Notes under the pieces: model-generated | Database searches by the model: none | What the model saw: the letters and a program-made list of their open reading frames with translations, nothing else | What the model was told of the DNA's origin: nothing | Made by a program: the position numbers and the translations under genes | Shown here: one piece after another, positions 1 to 10,145 of the stretch | How the letters are laid out: each line of letters starts with the position of its first letter | Numbering within the stretch: the stretch's first letter is position 1 | DNA from: Heliocidaris erythrogramma | Lineage: Eukaryota > Echinodermata > Echinoidea > Camarodonta > Echinometridae | Direction: 5' to 3' | DNA length: 64,000 nucleotides | Assembly (NCBI GenBank): GCA_025617745.1 | Contig: CM046863.1 | Coordinates: forward strand, 11,724,273-11,788,272

Positions 1-480
1 AGCAACATAGAAGTTGAAAAGACTTGTGGAAAACTGTTGCATCCCACATTTACATGAACAAGAGGCTCGTAGACTGGCGTAGACATGTGCATACATTCCA
101 CATGGTATCACTGGTCGCAGTCATCACATGCTACTCCTCGCTGCTGCCATGTAACAGGGCGAGTGCAAATCTAACATGGATATTTGTTGATAGGTCCTGG
201 ATTAAGTTCAATATCTGATGCATTTGTTAGAAGTAGTAGGGTGAGATATATAACAGATAGGGGTTTGCTCCTGCATGTGGTACTGAACAAGTGAGTTTGG
301 ATTTTCTTCTGCACTTTTAAATGGTGGAGAGAGTTTGTCACTACCTCGATGTCCAAGATTTGGATTGCCCGATGTGTACCTGAGGAAGGGCAATCCATAT
401 CCATGTGTTGGAACACAATCCATTAAGTAGATGACATTCAGAATTGTCAGAAGCAGAATCAGAAAACATAACTTGCACAT
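1..480 (-). pseudogene. 5' end of a LINE with a 2A peptide and PHD-like zinc finger, running off the left edge
   Basis: Read on the minus strand, a frame open back to about 416 carries a hydrophobic stretch ending LLLLTNASDIELNPGP; the DIELNPGP core is at 192-215. This fits the D-x-E-x-N-P-G-P signature of 2A ribosome-skipping peptides. After it the same frame gives Cys-x2-Cys, a later CDDC and HxxC, as in the PHD-like finger that follows 2A in echinoid CR1-like LINEs. Two in-frame stops (TAG at 168-170 and a TGA between CDDC and HxxC) show this copy is dead. The rest of the ORF and the reverse transcriptase should lie left of the window. The 2A call rests directly on sequence; the LINE assignment rests on known family architecture. 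Confidence 0.82.
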
Positions 481-1180
481 CCGTTACATTCTGGACCAGC
501 CGTGTTGACCAAGTCAACTATGCACAGATATTCACAATTACCCAGAATAAGATACATTCAGATTCAGTCTAACAGTTAGCTGAACGTTGCAGAGTCCAAG
601 ACCAATCACAAAAATCAGGGCAACGGTTTTATATTTATTTTATCTTACACATGAGGTGGGAAAATCGTCCTAAAATCGGCCTAAAATGAGTATGGTGCTG
701 AATCAGCAGCACAACAGTTTCTTAGTCTGAGCCTAAGAGTAAGACAAACCTACATGTAACTTACATGTGAAGTCAAGGGAGCTTGACAGTCAAAAATGTC
801 TGTTAAATATAGAAGTCAGTAATGTCAGCAAATATATGTGATAAATAAATTATAGGCTACTGGTAATCATCTTCACTGTGCAATTAATACTTGCTATAAC
901 ATTGCTCCAGGTGTGAGTTGTTAGGCTGAAGCAATGATACAGTCTTCTGTTCCCACCATTTTTGTTGCTTGTTGATCTGGAGCTCCACTCAGGATACAGT
1001 AGGTGGGACTGTGGAGACAGGGAGCTTGTTTGGGCAGGTGAGAGTTGGTCAGAGTGCCTGGTAAAAATCCTGATTAATCCTTGCAATCTCCGTCAAAAAG
1101 CAATCTAAAGCAATATAAATGTTGGATATGCTACATAACCATACTAATGATTTCAATTTTGAATGAAAAAAATGACTCCT
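481..1180. other. Non-coding stretch, no recognised feature
   Basis: AT-rich sequence upstream of the minus-strand LINE start. It could include that LINE's 5' UTR. A 78-codon minus-strand frame at 850-1086 has no recognisable domain. I see nothing else. Confidence 0.4.
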
Positions 1181-1315
1181 GGGGAGCGTTTCATCAAGTG
1201 TTTTGTCAGTGATTTTTACCACCAAATTTGTTCTCAGCCAATCATATGCAAGAATTTAGTAGCTTATAACAGTTACGGTTAAATTAGTGACAAAACACTT
1301 GATGAAACGCTCCCC
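1181..1315. mobile_element. MITE with 28-bp near-perfect terminal inverted repeats
   Basis: The ends GGGGAGCGTTTCATCAAG and its reverse complement bound 135 bp, and the inverted match continues through GTGTTTTGTCA. There is no coding capacity. The flanks read CTG on the left and CTC on the right if the first G is given to the flank, a near match to the CAG/CTG flanks of two other GGG-ended MITEs here. The terminus resembles the GGGGTGTTTCAT family at 45.6 and 58.9 kb. Confidence 0.85.
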
Positions 1316-1546
1316 TCATGATGTTTTTCGCGAGCTAAAATAGTAGAGACACTGCACAAAAAAAAATCCTTTTATGAATGTCACTTGATCGTCTGATCAG
1401 ACGAAGGTGTGTCCTCAATGGAATCGTGATTTTAACGTGTATTTTACCTATCTCTCCCGTAGAAGTGCCAGCCCAGTCCTGTGCAAAAATTAGAGCCTAT
1501 ACAGGTCTTCGTGTGCTGCGTATGGTTACACCTACTTTGGCTAATA

Positions 1547-2213
1547 CCATATGTGACCCGCCGCCTCAAAACCTACAATAAGTCGCCCGGACCACAACGT
1601 AGCAAACAGCCCAAAATAGTAAATTTGTTTAGATCAGGCGATTTTCAGTTTTTGATAGAAATTGGTAGTTTCATTATCATTCTATCATGTCTCAAGTTTG
1701 TGAGTCGTAATTAGAAATATGCTTTTGGGGGCATTTTAAAATGACTCCTTTTTTCCACCTGTCGAGCTAATGAATGTTTGGAGAGCTTTTGTAATACTTT
1801 CATTCAATGCCAAATTACTACTTTACCTCCAAAGGTATTAAATTGATGTTTGGAGTGAGTAATGAATTGGTCCTCTTGGAGCAAAATGCCAAAATTCAGC
1901 CTAATCTAATAATCCCTTCATACTGCTTGCTATGGTCATTTGATTACCCAGTTTTACTTGGGCGCACACAGAGAGGGAAGGTTTAGCGCTCTTTTGTTCC
2001 GAACTTAAATGGCCATTTTCTCTGAATAGGAGTTATTGATTGCTGGTTACATACTGATTCTAAATGTGATATTTAAAGGTGTTATCATTGAGTAAACAAG
2101 GCAAGTGATATACCATTGGAAAGCTGAGAATCTCTACGTTCAGAAAATGTATAAAAAAAAATAAAAAAAAGTTTGGTGACTTATTGTAGGTTTTGAGGCG
2201 TCGGGTCATATGG
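1547..2213. mobile_element. Non-autonomous DNA element with ~38-bp terminal inverted repeats
   Basis: The left end (1547-1586) contains GACCCGCCGCCTCAAAACCT then ACAATAAGTC. The right end (2174-2213) is its inverted copy with about three differences. The 590-bp interior has no credible ORF. The right end abuts the first motif of the foldback beginning near 2210, so the two elements are adjacent or one inserted at the end of the other. Superfamily not assigned. Confidence 0.85.
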
Positions 2214-3095
2214 TCTACCTAACATTTGATCCAATTCCATTTAGTCTAATAACCAGTTGGGCTACTTATCTTTTAGTCTAACTCTCATATGGTCAAATGA
2301 CCATTTGGTCTAATATCCAATTCGTCTAATAACCAGTAAGGCTATTATCATTTGGTCTGATTTTCATATAGTCAAATTACCATTTGGTCAAATTACTATT
2401 TATTCTTCTGGCCATTTAGTAGGAAGTTGAAAAAGGACAGGGAAATGAAACTTAACAAAAAATGAAACGTCAAAGAAGACATCTACGTAAATGTGCAAAA
2501 GAGTTATTCACGTTGCTGCTGCTTATATCAATCAATATCCCTACATTTTATATATTAATTAATTAATTTATTAAAATCAATTATTTAGTATTATGTTTTA
2601 GTTATTAAAACATTCATAGGTCTCCTCTTCCTTTCATGACTTAAGTAGAAGAACCTGATTTTGTATTGCACTTCAAATTATGTTTACTGGGTTGATAATC
2701 TGTTATTCATGTTTCTTATTTGATATCCGATGTACAAATATTTGTGCAAGTAGTAAAAAAGGAGGGGTGGTGCCAGGGTATTTTCATAGGAGGGGCAAGA
2801 CGACCCACAGACTTGTGTGCCTTTTTTTGGAAAATGGGAACTTAATTATAAAGGGTGAAGACAAGAATGGAAAATAGCGTTTTGATACGCATTAAATTGT
2901 AAGGATATATTTTTCTAATCTTTGCACAAATTCATGACGAAGATGCCAAAAGATAATTAGCCCAAGTGGTCATTAGATCTCCTGGTTATTAGACCAAGTG
3001 CAAATTAGACCAAATGAAGGGTGGACCAAAAGGGTTTAGCCCGAATGAAGGTAGCCCATCTGGAAATTAGACCATGTGGTTTTAGCCCAAGCGTG
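2210..3095. mobile_element. Foldback element with arms of iterated TTTGGTCTAATAACCA motif
   Basis: The left arm (2210-2415) has at least six degenerate copies of a word close to ATTTGGTCTAATAACCAG, with companion words such as TTGGGCTAC. The right arm (2955-3095) carries the same words inverted, including CTGGTTATTAGACCAAG and TTAGACCAAATGAAG. The middle (2416-2954) is non-coding. There is no single clean terminal repeat; homology is by repeated word. This resembles echinoid TU and Drosophila FB foldbacks in style only. Confidence 0.75.
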
Positions 3096-3106
3096 CATAA
3101 ACCATC

Positions 3107-3475
3107 ATCACAGTTTTATCCAGGTATTTGCAGGTGTTTTTAGGGTAATACAGTACCATGAAACGACCACGGTAAATTGGGGCCGTATTACCATGGTAGT
3201 ACAGCGGTGTCATCACAGTTTTACCCTGGTAAATTTCATGGTATTTTTATGGTATTAAAGTACCATGAAATGACCATAGTAAATCGGGACCACAGTACCA
3301 CGGTACTACCGTGGTATTATCACAATTTTACCGCGTAAACATCATGGTATTTTCATCGTATTGCAGTAACATGAAATGACCGCGGTAGTGATTTACCATG
3401 GTACTCAAACATTATTACCGTGGTATTTTGACCACGGCATTATCGTGGTATTATCACGGTACTTTTTTTGTAAGG
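3107..3475. repeat. Three-copy tandem repeat (~106 bp) full of palindromic ACCATGGTA / ACCACGGTA words
   Basis: Units begin at 3107, 3212 and 3319, each with ATCACAGTTTTA or close to it; a further partial start lies at 3453. The spacing is 105 and 107 bp, then about 134 bp where the third copy is extended by extra CGTGGTATT words. Each unit contains several self-complementary words of the form TACCATGGTA and ACCGTGGTA, so any strand of the block can fold many ways. It begins immediately after the preceding foldback ends. Confidence 0.8.
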
Positions 3476-3663
3476 GCGGATCGGCTAAAAACTTTACATG
3501 ATCATCAGGTAATATGTAAATGTCAGTCTTTTATATTCATTAACATTACAAAAACGTTATTCAAATTGTTAAATTTCGTAACAAAGCAATCATTCAATTA
3601 GTGTGGCATTAATGGAAGTAGTGACTTTAGTCGTTAATCCATTTTCCAAAACTTGCCAAAAAT

Positions 3664-4008
3664 TACATTCGTACCATCATATTTAACAATAATGTACCAG
3701 GTCATGAGTGACATAAGTGGTGCATGAACATGACGGACAGAGTGGACAAAATAAAGTCCTCATTGGTAGACAAAAGAACAGCTTTTCTGTGTTATTTTGT
3801 AAAAATATGTAGAATAGAATACAAAGGATGTTCTCTTGTCTATAGAACCATTGTGAATGGTAAAATAAGAGGTTGTTTATATTTTCCACTCTCTTTTCCT
3901 TCATGTTCATAGTGAGTGATTTTTATTCTTTAAAACATAAAAAACAAAAGATGACATTCGTACCTGTCATCTTCAACAATAATGTACTCAATCGTGCGTG
4001 ACATCAGG
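3664..4008 (+). repeat. Pair of ~55-bp direct repeats 288 bp apart
   Basis: The sequence beginning ACATTCGTACC and running through AACAATAATGTAC to GTGACAT occurs at about 3664-3715 and again at 3952-4004 with a few differences. The second copy ends directly at the left end of the next MITE. The repeats could be subterminal repeats of a larger element or a local duplication. The sequence between has no recognised coding region. Confidence 0.6.
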
Positions 4009-4253
4009 GGCGGTATTCTGAAAACTGTGTTATCTTTTGTGTTAGTAAAACGATGTTAATTGTCATAACAAATCGAAATCAGGACAAGTCATTGGTTAAT
4101 GATTGCGCAAAGATGGCTGTGCCCGCGTACAGTTAACAGAGACATCTGAGCAAGCACCAATGATAAGTGTTTATTGCGCGCAATTTCAATTTGTTGTGCC
4201 AATTAACACAGTTTTCCTTAACACAAAAGATTTTTTTTTCAGAATACCGCCCC
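4007..4253. mobile_element. MITE ending GGGGCGGTATTCTGA
   Basis: The 15-bp ends GGGGCGGTATTCTGA are perfectly inverted (4007-4021 and 4239-4253). Subterminal AACTGTGTTA and TAACACAGTTTT extend the inverted match. It is 247 bp and non-coding. If the outermost G belongs to the flank, both sides read CAG, a 3-bp target-site duplication like that of the MITE at 58.9 kb. Confidence 0.85.
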
Positions 4254-5273
4254 AGTAATGCAAGTGAAGTATCAATCAGTCAATAGAAAGGGGAAGTGCT
4301 CCTCTTACATTTAAGTTACATTTAAATTGCAAAGTAATGTACCCTTGGAATATAAACCCTTTAACTTTATTTTGATACACACTGTACATGTCCTGTAAAA
4401 GGGATGGCTGCGTTCTGCTAATGGTGAAAATAAAAAAATGGTAGCTTTATTTTCATTATCGTTTTTCCATATGCAGGAAACTTACAGTACCAATGTCACT
4501 TGACCACCAAAGAGAAAGAGAGGGAGAAAAAAAAACTGTTGTAATGCCCTTATATAAGCCAGTTCGTAATTACAATTTGCGCATGTGCAGATAAAGGTCA
4601 TTTGTACCGAGTACAATTTACCTTTATACGCTGTCATTTTGTACGCACCATGATGCGCACAACAGTATGATTTTACTTGTTAAACAAGAAGCGCGTCCAC
4701 CAAAACAATAATGCGCGCTTGAATACGCTGAATTATCAATGTTTTTTTTTTCTTCTTCTTCAATTTTGGGCGTATACATAACGTATTAGTAACTTATCTA
4801 AAACGTTTCGATAAATATTAGATAACATATACCAACGAATGCTTAGCGTGTTGCCGGCGTTTACAACGTTTACAACGGCAGCGAATCTCCGACGATCACG
4901 TGTCATAGCCTACCGACGATTCAAATCATAACCGCACTCAGTCTAAACATAACCGTATGCGACGTATTAAAAATTCGGCGAATACGCTGGCGTATGTCGA
5001 ATAAGTTTAACATCCACAAAACGTTCGACTTGTGTTCGATAAGTTCGATATAGGTTACACAGAGGTTCAAAGCACGTTACTCATAGGTTAGAAATAAGTT
5101 TTGGGTACGCTAGACATTATCTCGACGTATTTTACCAACGATCGCATATTTTATCTACAACTTATGGCCTGCGTATGGGGGACGTATGGGCCATACGCTG
5201 GCATGCGTCGACAATTTTTGTGACGACCTCGCCGTATTACCACGTATACCAGCGTACTTAAACGTGCTCTTAA

Positions 5274-6217
5274 AGATCACATTGCAAGAAAATTCCATCA
5301 AAATAAATATTGGCTTAATACTTATTATTGCATAGAAGGCATAAATTATACAAGGTTATCCAAATTCAACGCTTGGAAACATTTGAATTAATGATTATTT
5401 TCAATTATAAAACGGTAAAATACAGCCCCCGATATAGCAGCTGAAGAGCTCCTTGAACGCTGCTGAGATGTGTGACGACACACGAAGGACCAGTCCTGTC
5501 TAAGCAGACGATGTCCCATAACATCTTACACATTTTTCAGTGCCTGTTTTGTCATCTCCTCTTCACTTATTTCTCTTACTTGACTAGCGTCAGTCTTAAT
5601 GTTAGTCTGTTGCCTCACTCTTAACTTCGTGTATGGTATTATTTTGATGAAAAATGCAGCGTTAAAAAAATAAAGGAATCAGTCACTTGTAAACAAAATA
5701 AGACGCCATTGTATTTTCAGCTGCTTGCACCGGGGCATGTTCGGCGTTTCAAGAGGGAACGAATACAATCTGTGATATTATTCGGAGGGCTTTTCAATTT
5801 GAAAATGGGGTTTATTTCATTGATCATTGACCCTTCTCCTGTGTATTTACAATCAAACGGTTTTAGTTATCAGAATCAGTTTCACTTTCCCTTTTAGAAT
5901 GGTGTGAAATGAGGTCATGTTAAATATACCAAACTCTTTATAATTTGATAAATAATTGCATTGCAATTACGTTCATTCATTATAGGACGTCGTCTGCTTA
6001 AGCAGGATCGATCCCTAGTGTGACGACATCAAAACATCGCTATATTTCTGGCGAATCCTCGGATATTCCAGATGCTTAGAAGAGCTTTTATTTATGTTGT
6101 TTTTATAATCATCAGATACGCAGTTGACATAAAACTTATACGATTGCCATCTGTAAGCTTCCCAGTTTCTAGTGATACATTAATTGCCATATTTGTGATT
6201 TTCTTGCAATGTGATCT
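5274..6217. mobile_element. TTAA-flanked non-coding DNA element
   Basis: Termini AGATCACATTGCAAGAAAAT and its exact inverse are flanked on both sides by TTAA (5270-5273 and 6218-6221), the target site of piggyBac- and Kolobok-type transposases. Inside is a second inverted pair, GTGACGACACAC ... TAAGCAGACGATGTCC near 5470-5515, inverted at about 5985-6030. A 62-codon frame at 5709-5897 is not recognisable. It sits in the left arm of the surrounding foldback and interrupts it. A copy of the interior occurs at 36979-37873. Confidence 0.85.
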
Positions 6218-6453
6218 TTAAAGCTCCTCGGGCAACATGTATAGATGGCGCATCACCCAACGCTTGCGAAAATGCCATGACAGTTAACGAGTCTCGAAGA
6301 AGTGTTTTTTTTTCGGGAAGCTAGCTCACGATCAATGTGCGATACATGAACACACATCATAAGCTTAGGGAAAGTCCCTGTGCATATTATACGTATGCAC
6401 TCCATGTATGCATGCATACCGCTAGCGATCTAGCTAGGTGCTACCGACGCGGC

Positions 6454-7911
6454 CGGTGTAGCGGCACATACGGTTCTCCGGCAGATACCGTATCCGCCGG
6501 CGGATATTGTTCCTAACGGCAGATATTGTTCTACCTCGGAACCATATCTGCCGGGTTTGACGTTTGCAGATTTGGTTCCCATGCAGATATGGTTCCACGG
6601 CGCTGCAGATAATGTGTATTGTAATAAATATATTGGCAGATTTGTACGGGACACTCTCGTGTCTAATTGGTGGCATTGGCAAAAATGAATGAATGAATAG
6701 TTAGGTTTTAAGACGTGTATTAATCAGATATGATTATTTACGTCTGTGTGGACCGACCTTTAACGTAACCATCCGAAAGACGTGACCGGGGCTCGAACCC
6801 GCACGCCAAGTCAATTTGTAACTGCCCGTTCAGCTTGGTTTACAGGCGCACGCCACAACGCCCATTTGTAATTCCTGGGGGATATATTTAGGGACGGACC
6901 CATTATGGTCATTTTAACCAAGGGTGGATCCAGCTTTCGCCTATGGGGGGGGGGGGGGGGGGGGGACACATTTCCTTACATTCGATGTGTAACTAAGATA
7001 TGTCAGATTTGGTTTTGGCTGGCACGTAGTGGCACGTGCATTCCTGGATACGCTACCAATAAAAATAGGATAATCTGGGATACGCCACTCTTAATTTAAT
7101 TTTATATTTAAATAAAGAATTGCTCGCACACAATCTCATTTTATTAAAGCCTTTTCTGTCTTGACATTTAACAGAAGAAGGCCAAAAAATTTACATTACA
7201 GGTCTATAATCCCTATAATTTCCAAAAATCATATCAAATGAAATATTCCGATTTAATAGAAAAAAAATAATAGCATTTTATTATTTTTAAAATAACTTTT
7301 TTCGACATTCCCATCGGATATCGCAGTGTTTGCTCATATAGAGCTTGAGTCAGGGAACATGCTTGGACCCCCCCCCCCCCCATCACATAGACATTAATAG
7401 AAATTTCACAGTAAATAACTTTAACAAAAATGCAAATATCTAGTCCTAGTCCCCCCCCCCCCCCCTCCTCCTCCCAACTCCCTCCCTCTCCCCCCTGGTG
7501 CAGTTGCCGTTGATTCCTATCTGTTTTGGGACTTAAGTTTGTATTTGAAGGGACAATATCAAGATTATGCCCTTTAGTTACGGCTTTACCAAAAGCGATG
7601 CCCAGAAAAAGAAGGGGAAAAAAATAAAAAAATACAAACATCCTGATTAGGACTATAACCTTTCCCTCTGGGCCGATGGACATGTACCACAATATATACG
7701 CGTGCTTTCTTTCGGGACTGAGCACTCTTCGTATTTAAACTCTTTGGTACTACGCATAGGTACTATGTAGCGAAACGACAGCAAGAACGATATCTGCCAA
7801 AGAGAAATAGGTACGGTATCTGACGGGGTTGGAACACGATCCGCCGGCAGATAGTGTTCTTGGCCGTTTTTAGAACGGTATCTGCCGATCCCCGTATCTG
7901 CCGCTACACCG
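6454..7911 (+). mobile_element. Inverted-repeat element C1 (CGGTGTAGCGGC ends), with insertions
   Basis: It begins CGGTGTAGCGGCACATACGG and ends CCGTATCTGCCGCTACACCG. Both ends iterate a word like CGGCAGATACGGTATCTGCC. The left part (to about 6670) and right part (from about 7808) align with the second copy C2; the middle has been replaced by a SINE (minus strand) and about 850 bp that includes three G/C runs (6945-6965, 7368-7381, 7451-7465). The long minus-strand frame across 7234-7725 reads through those runs and is not credible as a gene. Confidence 0.8.
6682..6865 (-). mobile_element. SINE with 7SL-like head (copy S1)
   Basis: Minus strand: the head starts GGGCGTTGTGGCGTGCGCC then TGTAAACCAAGCT, an A-box-like region that aligns well with the 5' Alu domain of 7SL RNA, followed about 56 nt later by the pol III B box GGTTCGAGCCC. 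The body contains CACGTCTTTCGGATGG and ACGTTAAAGGTCGGTCC, shared with S2 at 17.0 kb. The tail is a short ATTC repeat. The A-to-B spacing is longer than in a tRNA (about 44) and nearer that of Alu/7SL (about 62). Inserted in element C1. Confidence 0.75.
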
Positions 7912-8180
7912 ACCTGTATATAGGGGTCTAAAAAAAAATTTTTGTCCCTCCAGTCGATTTACGGGTTAGGTAGATACACTCTACCTCTGTGATGCTGAGC
8001 CTCTGTGGTCTGGCGTCTCTTCCTAGCCCTTCCACTTTCCTCTTCGTCCATTTCAGTGGAATTTAGTTGAATTTTGTAGAAATCATTCGATAAAGAACGA
8101 ACGAGATCGCGTGCAGATGTAAACAAAGAATCGCTGAGCTGAGATAAGCCGAGTTCCCGCGGTTCGTACACATATACGGC

Positions 8181-8547
8181 CGGTGTAGCGGCAGATACGG
8201 TGATCGGCAGGTACCGTTCCAAAAACGGCCAATATCACTATCTGCCGGCGGATCATGTTCCAACCCCGGCAGATACCGTACCTAGATATAGCAACAAATA
8301 ATGTATGCAAACTGGATTCCAAGTATTGTAGTTCATTCATTAATGGAATACCTCGTTACTAGGTTCCCATGAAAGAAACATCCATAAATTTGAATCACGT
8401 AGACAGGTCTATTACTTAGGCACGAGAATGTCTCGTTAAAATCTGCCAATATACAATACACCTTATCCGGCAGATATGGTTCGAGGTAGAACGATATCTG
8501 CTGGCGGATACGGTATCTGCCGGAGAACCGTATGTGCCGCTACATCG
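8181..8547 (-). mobile_element. Inverted-repeat element C2, short copy carrying an exon-like segment
   Basis: Ends are CGGTGTAGCGGCAGATACGG and (inverted) CGATGTAGCGGCACATACGG, the same family as C1 but opposite in orientation. It is about 367 bp. Positions 8284-8414 match, on the minus strand, the exon at 40736-40988 at roughly 85% with three small deletions. The segment lies entirely inside the terminal arms, as in Pack-MITE-type transduplication. The deletions make it unlikely to encode protein. Confidence 0.8.
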
Positions 8548-9064
8548 GCGCATGTGTGTCAGTGTGTGCATTGGCTGGGAGAAAGTATGCGTCGAAAACC
8601 TAGGCCAAGGCCGAACGTTCCAATGACGTCATTTACCTAAGTTCGGCAGTTCGGGAGAGCGACTCCATCATGTGTTCGCGGATTCAATCTAGCCTGGTAA
8701 ACTGTCATGGCGCTACCCAGTGGGATTTTTGCCAGCGTTGCGTGATGTGCCATCTATACATGACGCCTGAGTACCTTTAACTTATACAAAACTTTCTCAT
8801 AACTTATAAGACTTACGCTAGCGTACTCGCCAAATTTGTCATAAGTCGGCATACGCTGGCCAAATCGCCAATTGTGAGAGCTGCTTACGTACTTACGTAT
8901 CTCATCAACATTTTAATGTTTTAGTGAGCAGTAATTCAGTGGTTCAGTCGTAAAGTATTAATTTTAATTAAAGCTGGCTTTCTTAGTCAACCATAAAGTT
9001 TAGATAGGATACTATTAGGACTTACAGAAAACAAAGCATATTCTTTCATAAATAGCCTTTTAAT

Positions 9065-9495
9065 GGTCAGAATATGAACGTTTCTGAGCCTTTTCAAGGC
9101 TCTCGACTTTGCTGATATCAGCCACAGCCAATATCAATTTCTGCCAACCATGGATTTTGCTCCAATGCACACCAATTTGTTTTTGCTCTTTCAAACATAA
9201 AATATCGTCAGATGCTTCAATGGTGTCCTTTGATAGGAGGGACCGTCAGCTGTCCATAGGTATGAACATTCCATGAAAATGTTTTGAAATGTTCAATTGG
9301 GGAGACCTTTCCCACTGTCAACTTTTAACGGTTCTCGAATTTTGCCAATATCATCCAGATTGTTGTGAAGTCTGGATTTTGAACCTTTTCGCAAAAGTCT
9401 TTTTTTTCTCACTCGATCATAAAATAGCGTCAGATTTTTCTGCTGTTATATGATAGAAGAGACCTAAGCTGTCCACACGTGTGACAATTTCCTTT
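9065..9495 (+). repeat. Diverged tandem duplication, ~215-bp unit
   Basis: Two units (about 9065-9275 and 9280-9495) share the order TTTCTGAGCC/CTTTTAACGG, GGCTCTCGACTTTGC/GGTTCTCGAATTTTGC, CATAAAATA-CGTCAGAT, GATAGGAGGGACC/GATAGAAGAGACC and AGCTGTCCA. They are diverged, perhaps 70%. Probably intronic to the aminotransferase gene that ends just downstream. Confidence 0.65.
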
Positions 9496-9818
9496 ATATA
9501 TTTTATATATATATTAGGCCTTTATAAATACATATGTATATATTGGGAAAGGAAGTGAAGGTGTAGAAAAATTTATAATCTGATAATAAAATCGATGGAA
9601 AAATCTACAAATAGTGTGCCCTGACAAAATTTACACTGACGTTTAAGTGTTTATGGATTCCATAAATAAAACATAAAACTCTGTCATCTTTGTTTTTGAA
9701 GGCAAAATGCAGTGGGTGTAGATGGCCACCTTTTCCGAAATAAATCCCTTTAGATATAGACATTTTATTATTAACCACACTTAATATCTAGCTGTTTTTT
9801 CTTTTTTATTTTTTTCAG

Positions 9819-10145
9819 GCAAGAATAACGGAGTACAATACTCAGCTGAATGAGTGGGCAACGGAAATGCTGGCTGCAGGTTGGAAAACTCAACCCGCTA
9901 TCTCTGAAGACCTTAAAGCTCCCTTCATGTCGTTAATAGCCCTTCCACAAACCCCGAAGATGGACTATTATGAAGGATCGGCTGGCAGTCTGCATTTGTT
10001 TCGTGAGCTGTCAAAGCACAATGTAACGGCTCGTATGACATTTGTTGACAAAAAGAAGTATCTCCGATTAAGTAGCCATGTCTACAACTATCGGGAAGAG
10101 TACATCATTTTACGAGACGTGATGGGCAAATATCTAGGCTTTTGA
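9819..10145 (+). CDS. Terminal exon of a class V (isopenicillin-N-epimerase-like) aminotransferase
   Basis: A phase-0 exon follows a strong acceptor (T-rich tract then CAG at 9816-9818) and encodes 108 residues to a TGA at 10143-10145. The protein reads ARITEYNTQLNEWATEML, then APFMSLIALP, then a C-terminal FVDKKKYLRLSSHVYNYREEY. This pattern matches the small C-terminal domain of PLP-dependent class V aminotransferases: a strand core, then R-x-S-x-H-x-YN near the substrate side. The PLP lysine and cofactor-binding half would be in upstream exons; I found none in 1-9800, so they probably lie beyond the left edge across a transposon-filled intron. AATAAA-like signals occur near 10280. Family assignment is from pattern memory. 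Confidence 0.78.
   Translation, partial: ARITEYNTQLNEWATEMLAAGWKTQPAISEDLKAPFMSLIALPQTPKMDYYEGSAGSLHLFRELSKHNVTARMTFVDKKKYLRLSSHVYNYREEYIILRDVMGKYLGF

Larger units (their letters stand above)
4720..8900. mobile_element. Large nested foldback with arms of iterated CATACGCTGGC-type words
   Basis: The left arm (4720-5269) contains repeated words such as AATACGCTGGCGTATG, CATACGCTGGCATGCG and ATACCAGCGTAC. The right arm (8765-8895) carries the inverted equivalents, e.g. GACTTACGCTAGCGTAC and GGCATACGCTGGCC. A less repetitive inner arm is clearly inverted: 6229-6285 (CATGTATAGATGGCGCATCAC ... ATGACAGTT) matches 8700-8760 on the other strand. Two other element families lie inside, one in the left arm and one in the loop. 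No coding capacity seen. Confidence 0.7.

Noticed and set aside
7234-7725. 163-codon minus-strand frame
   Set aside because: It reads through two C runs and decayed transposon sequence; the glycine tracts come from the runs and no domain is recognisable.
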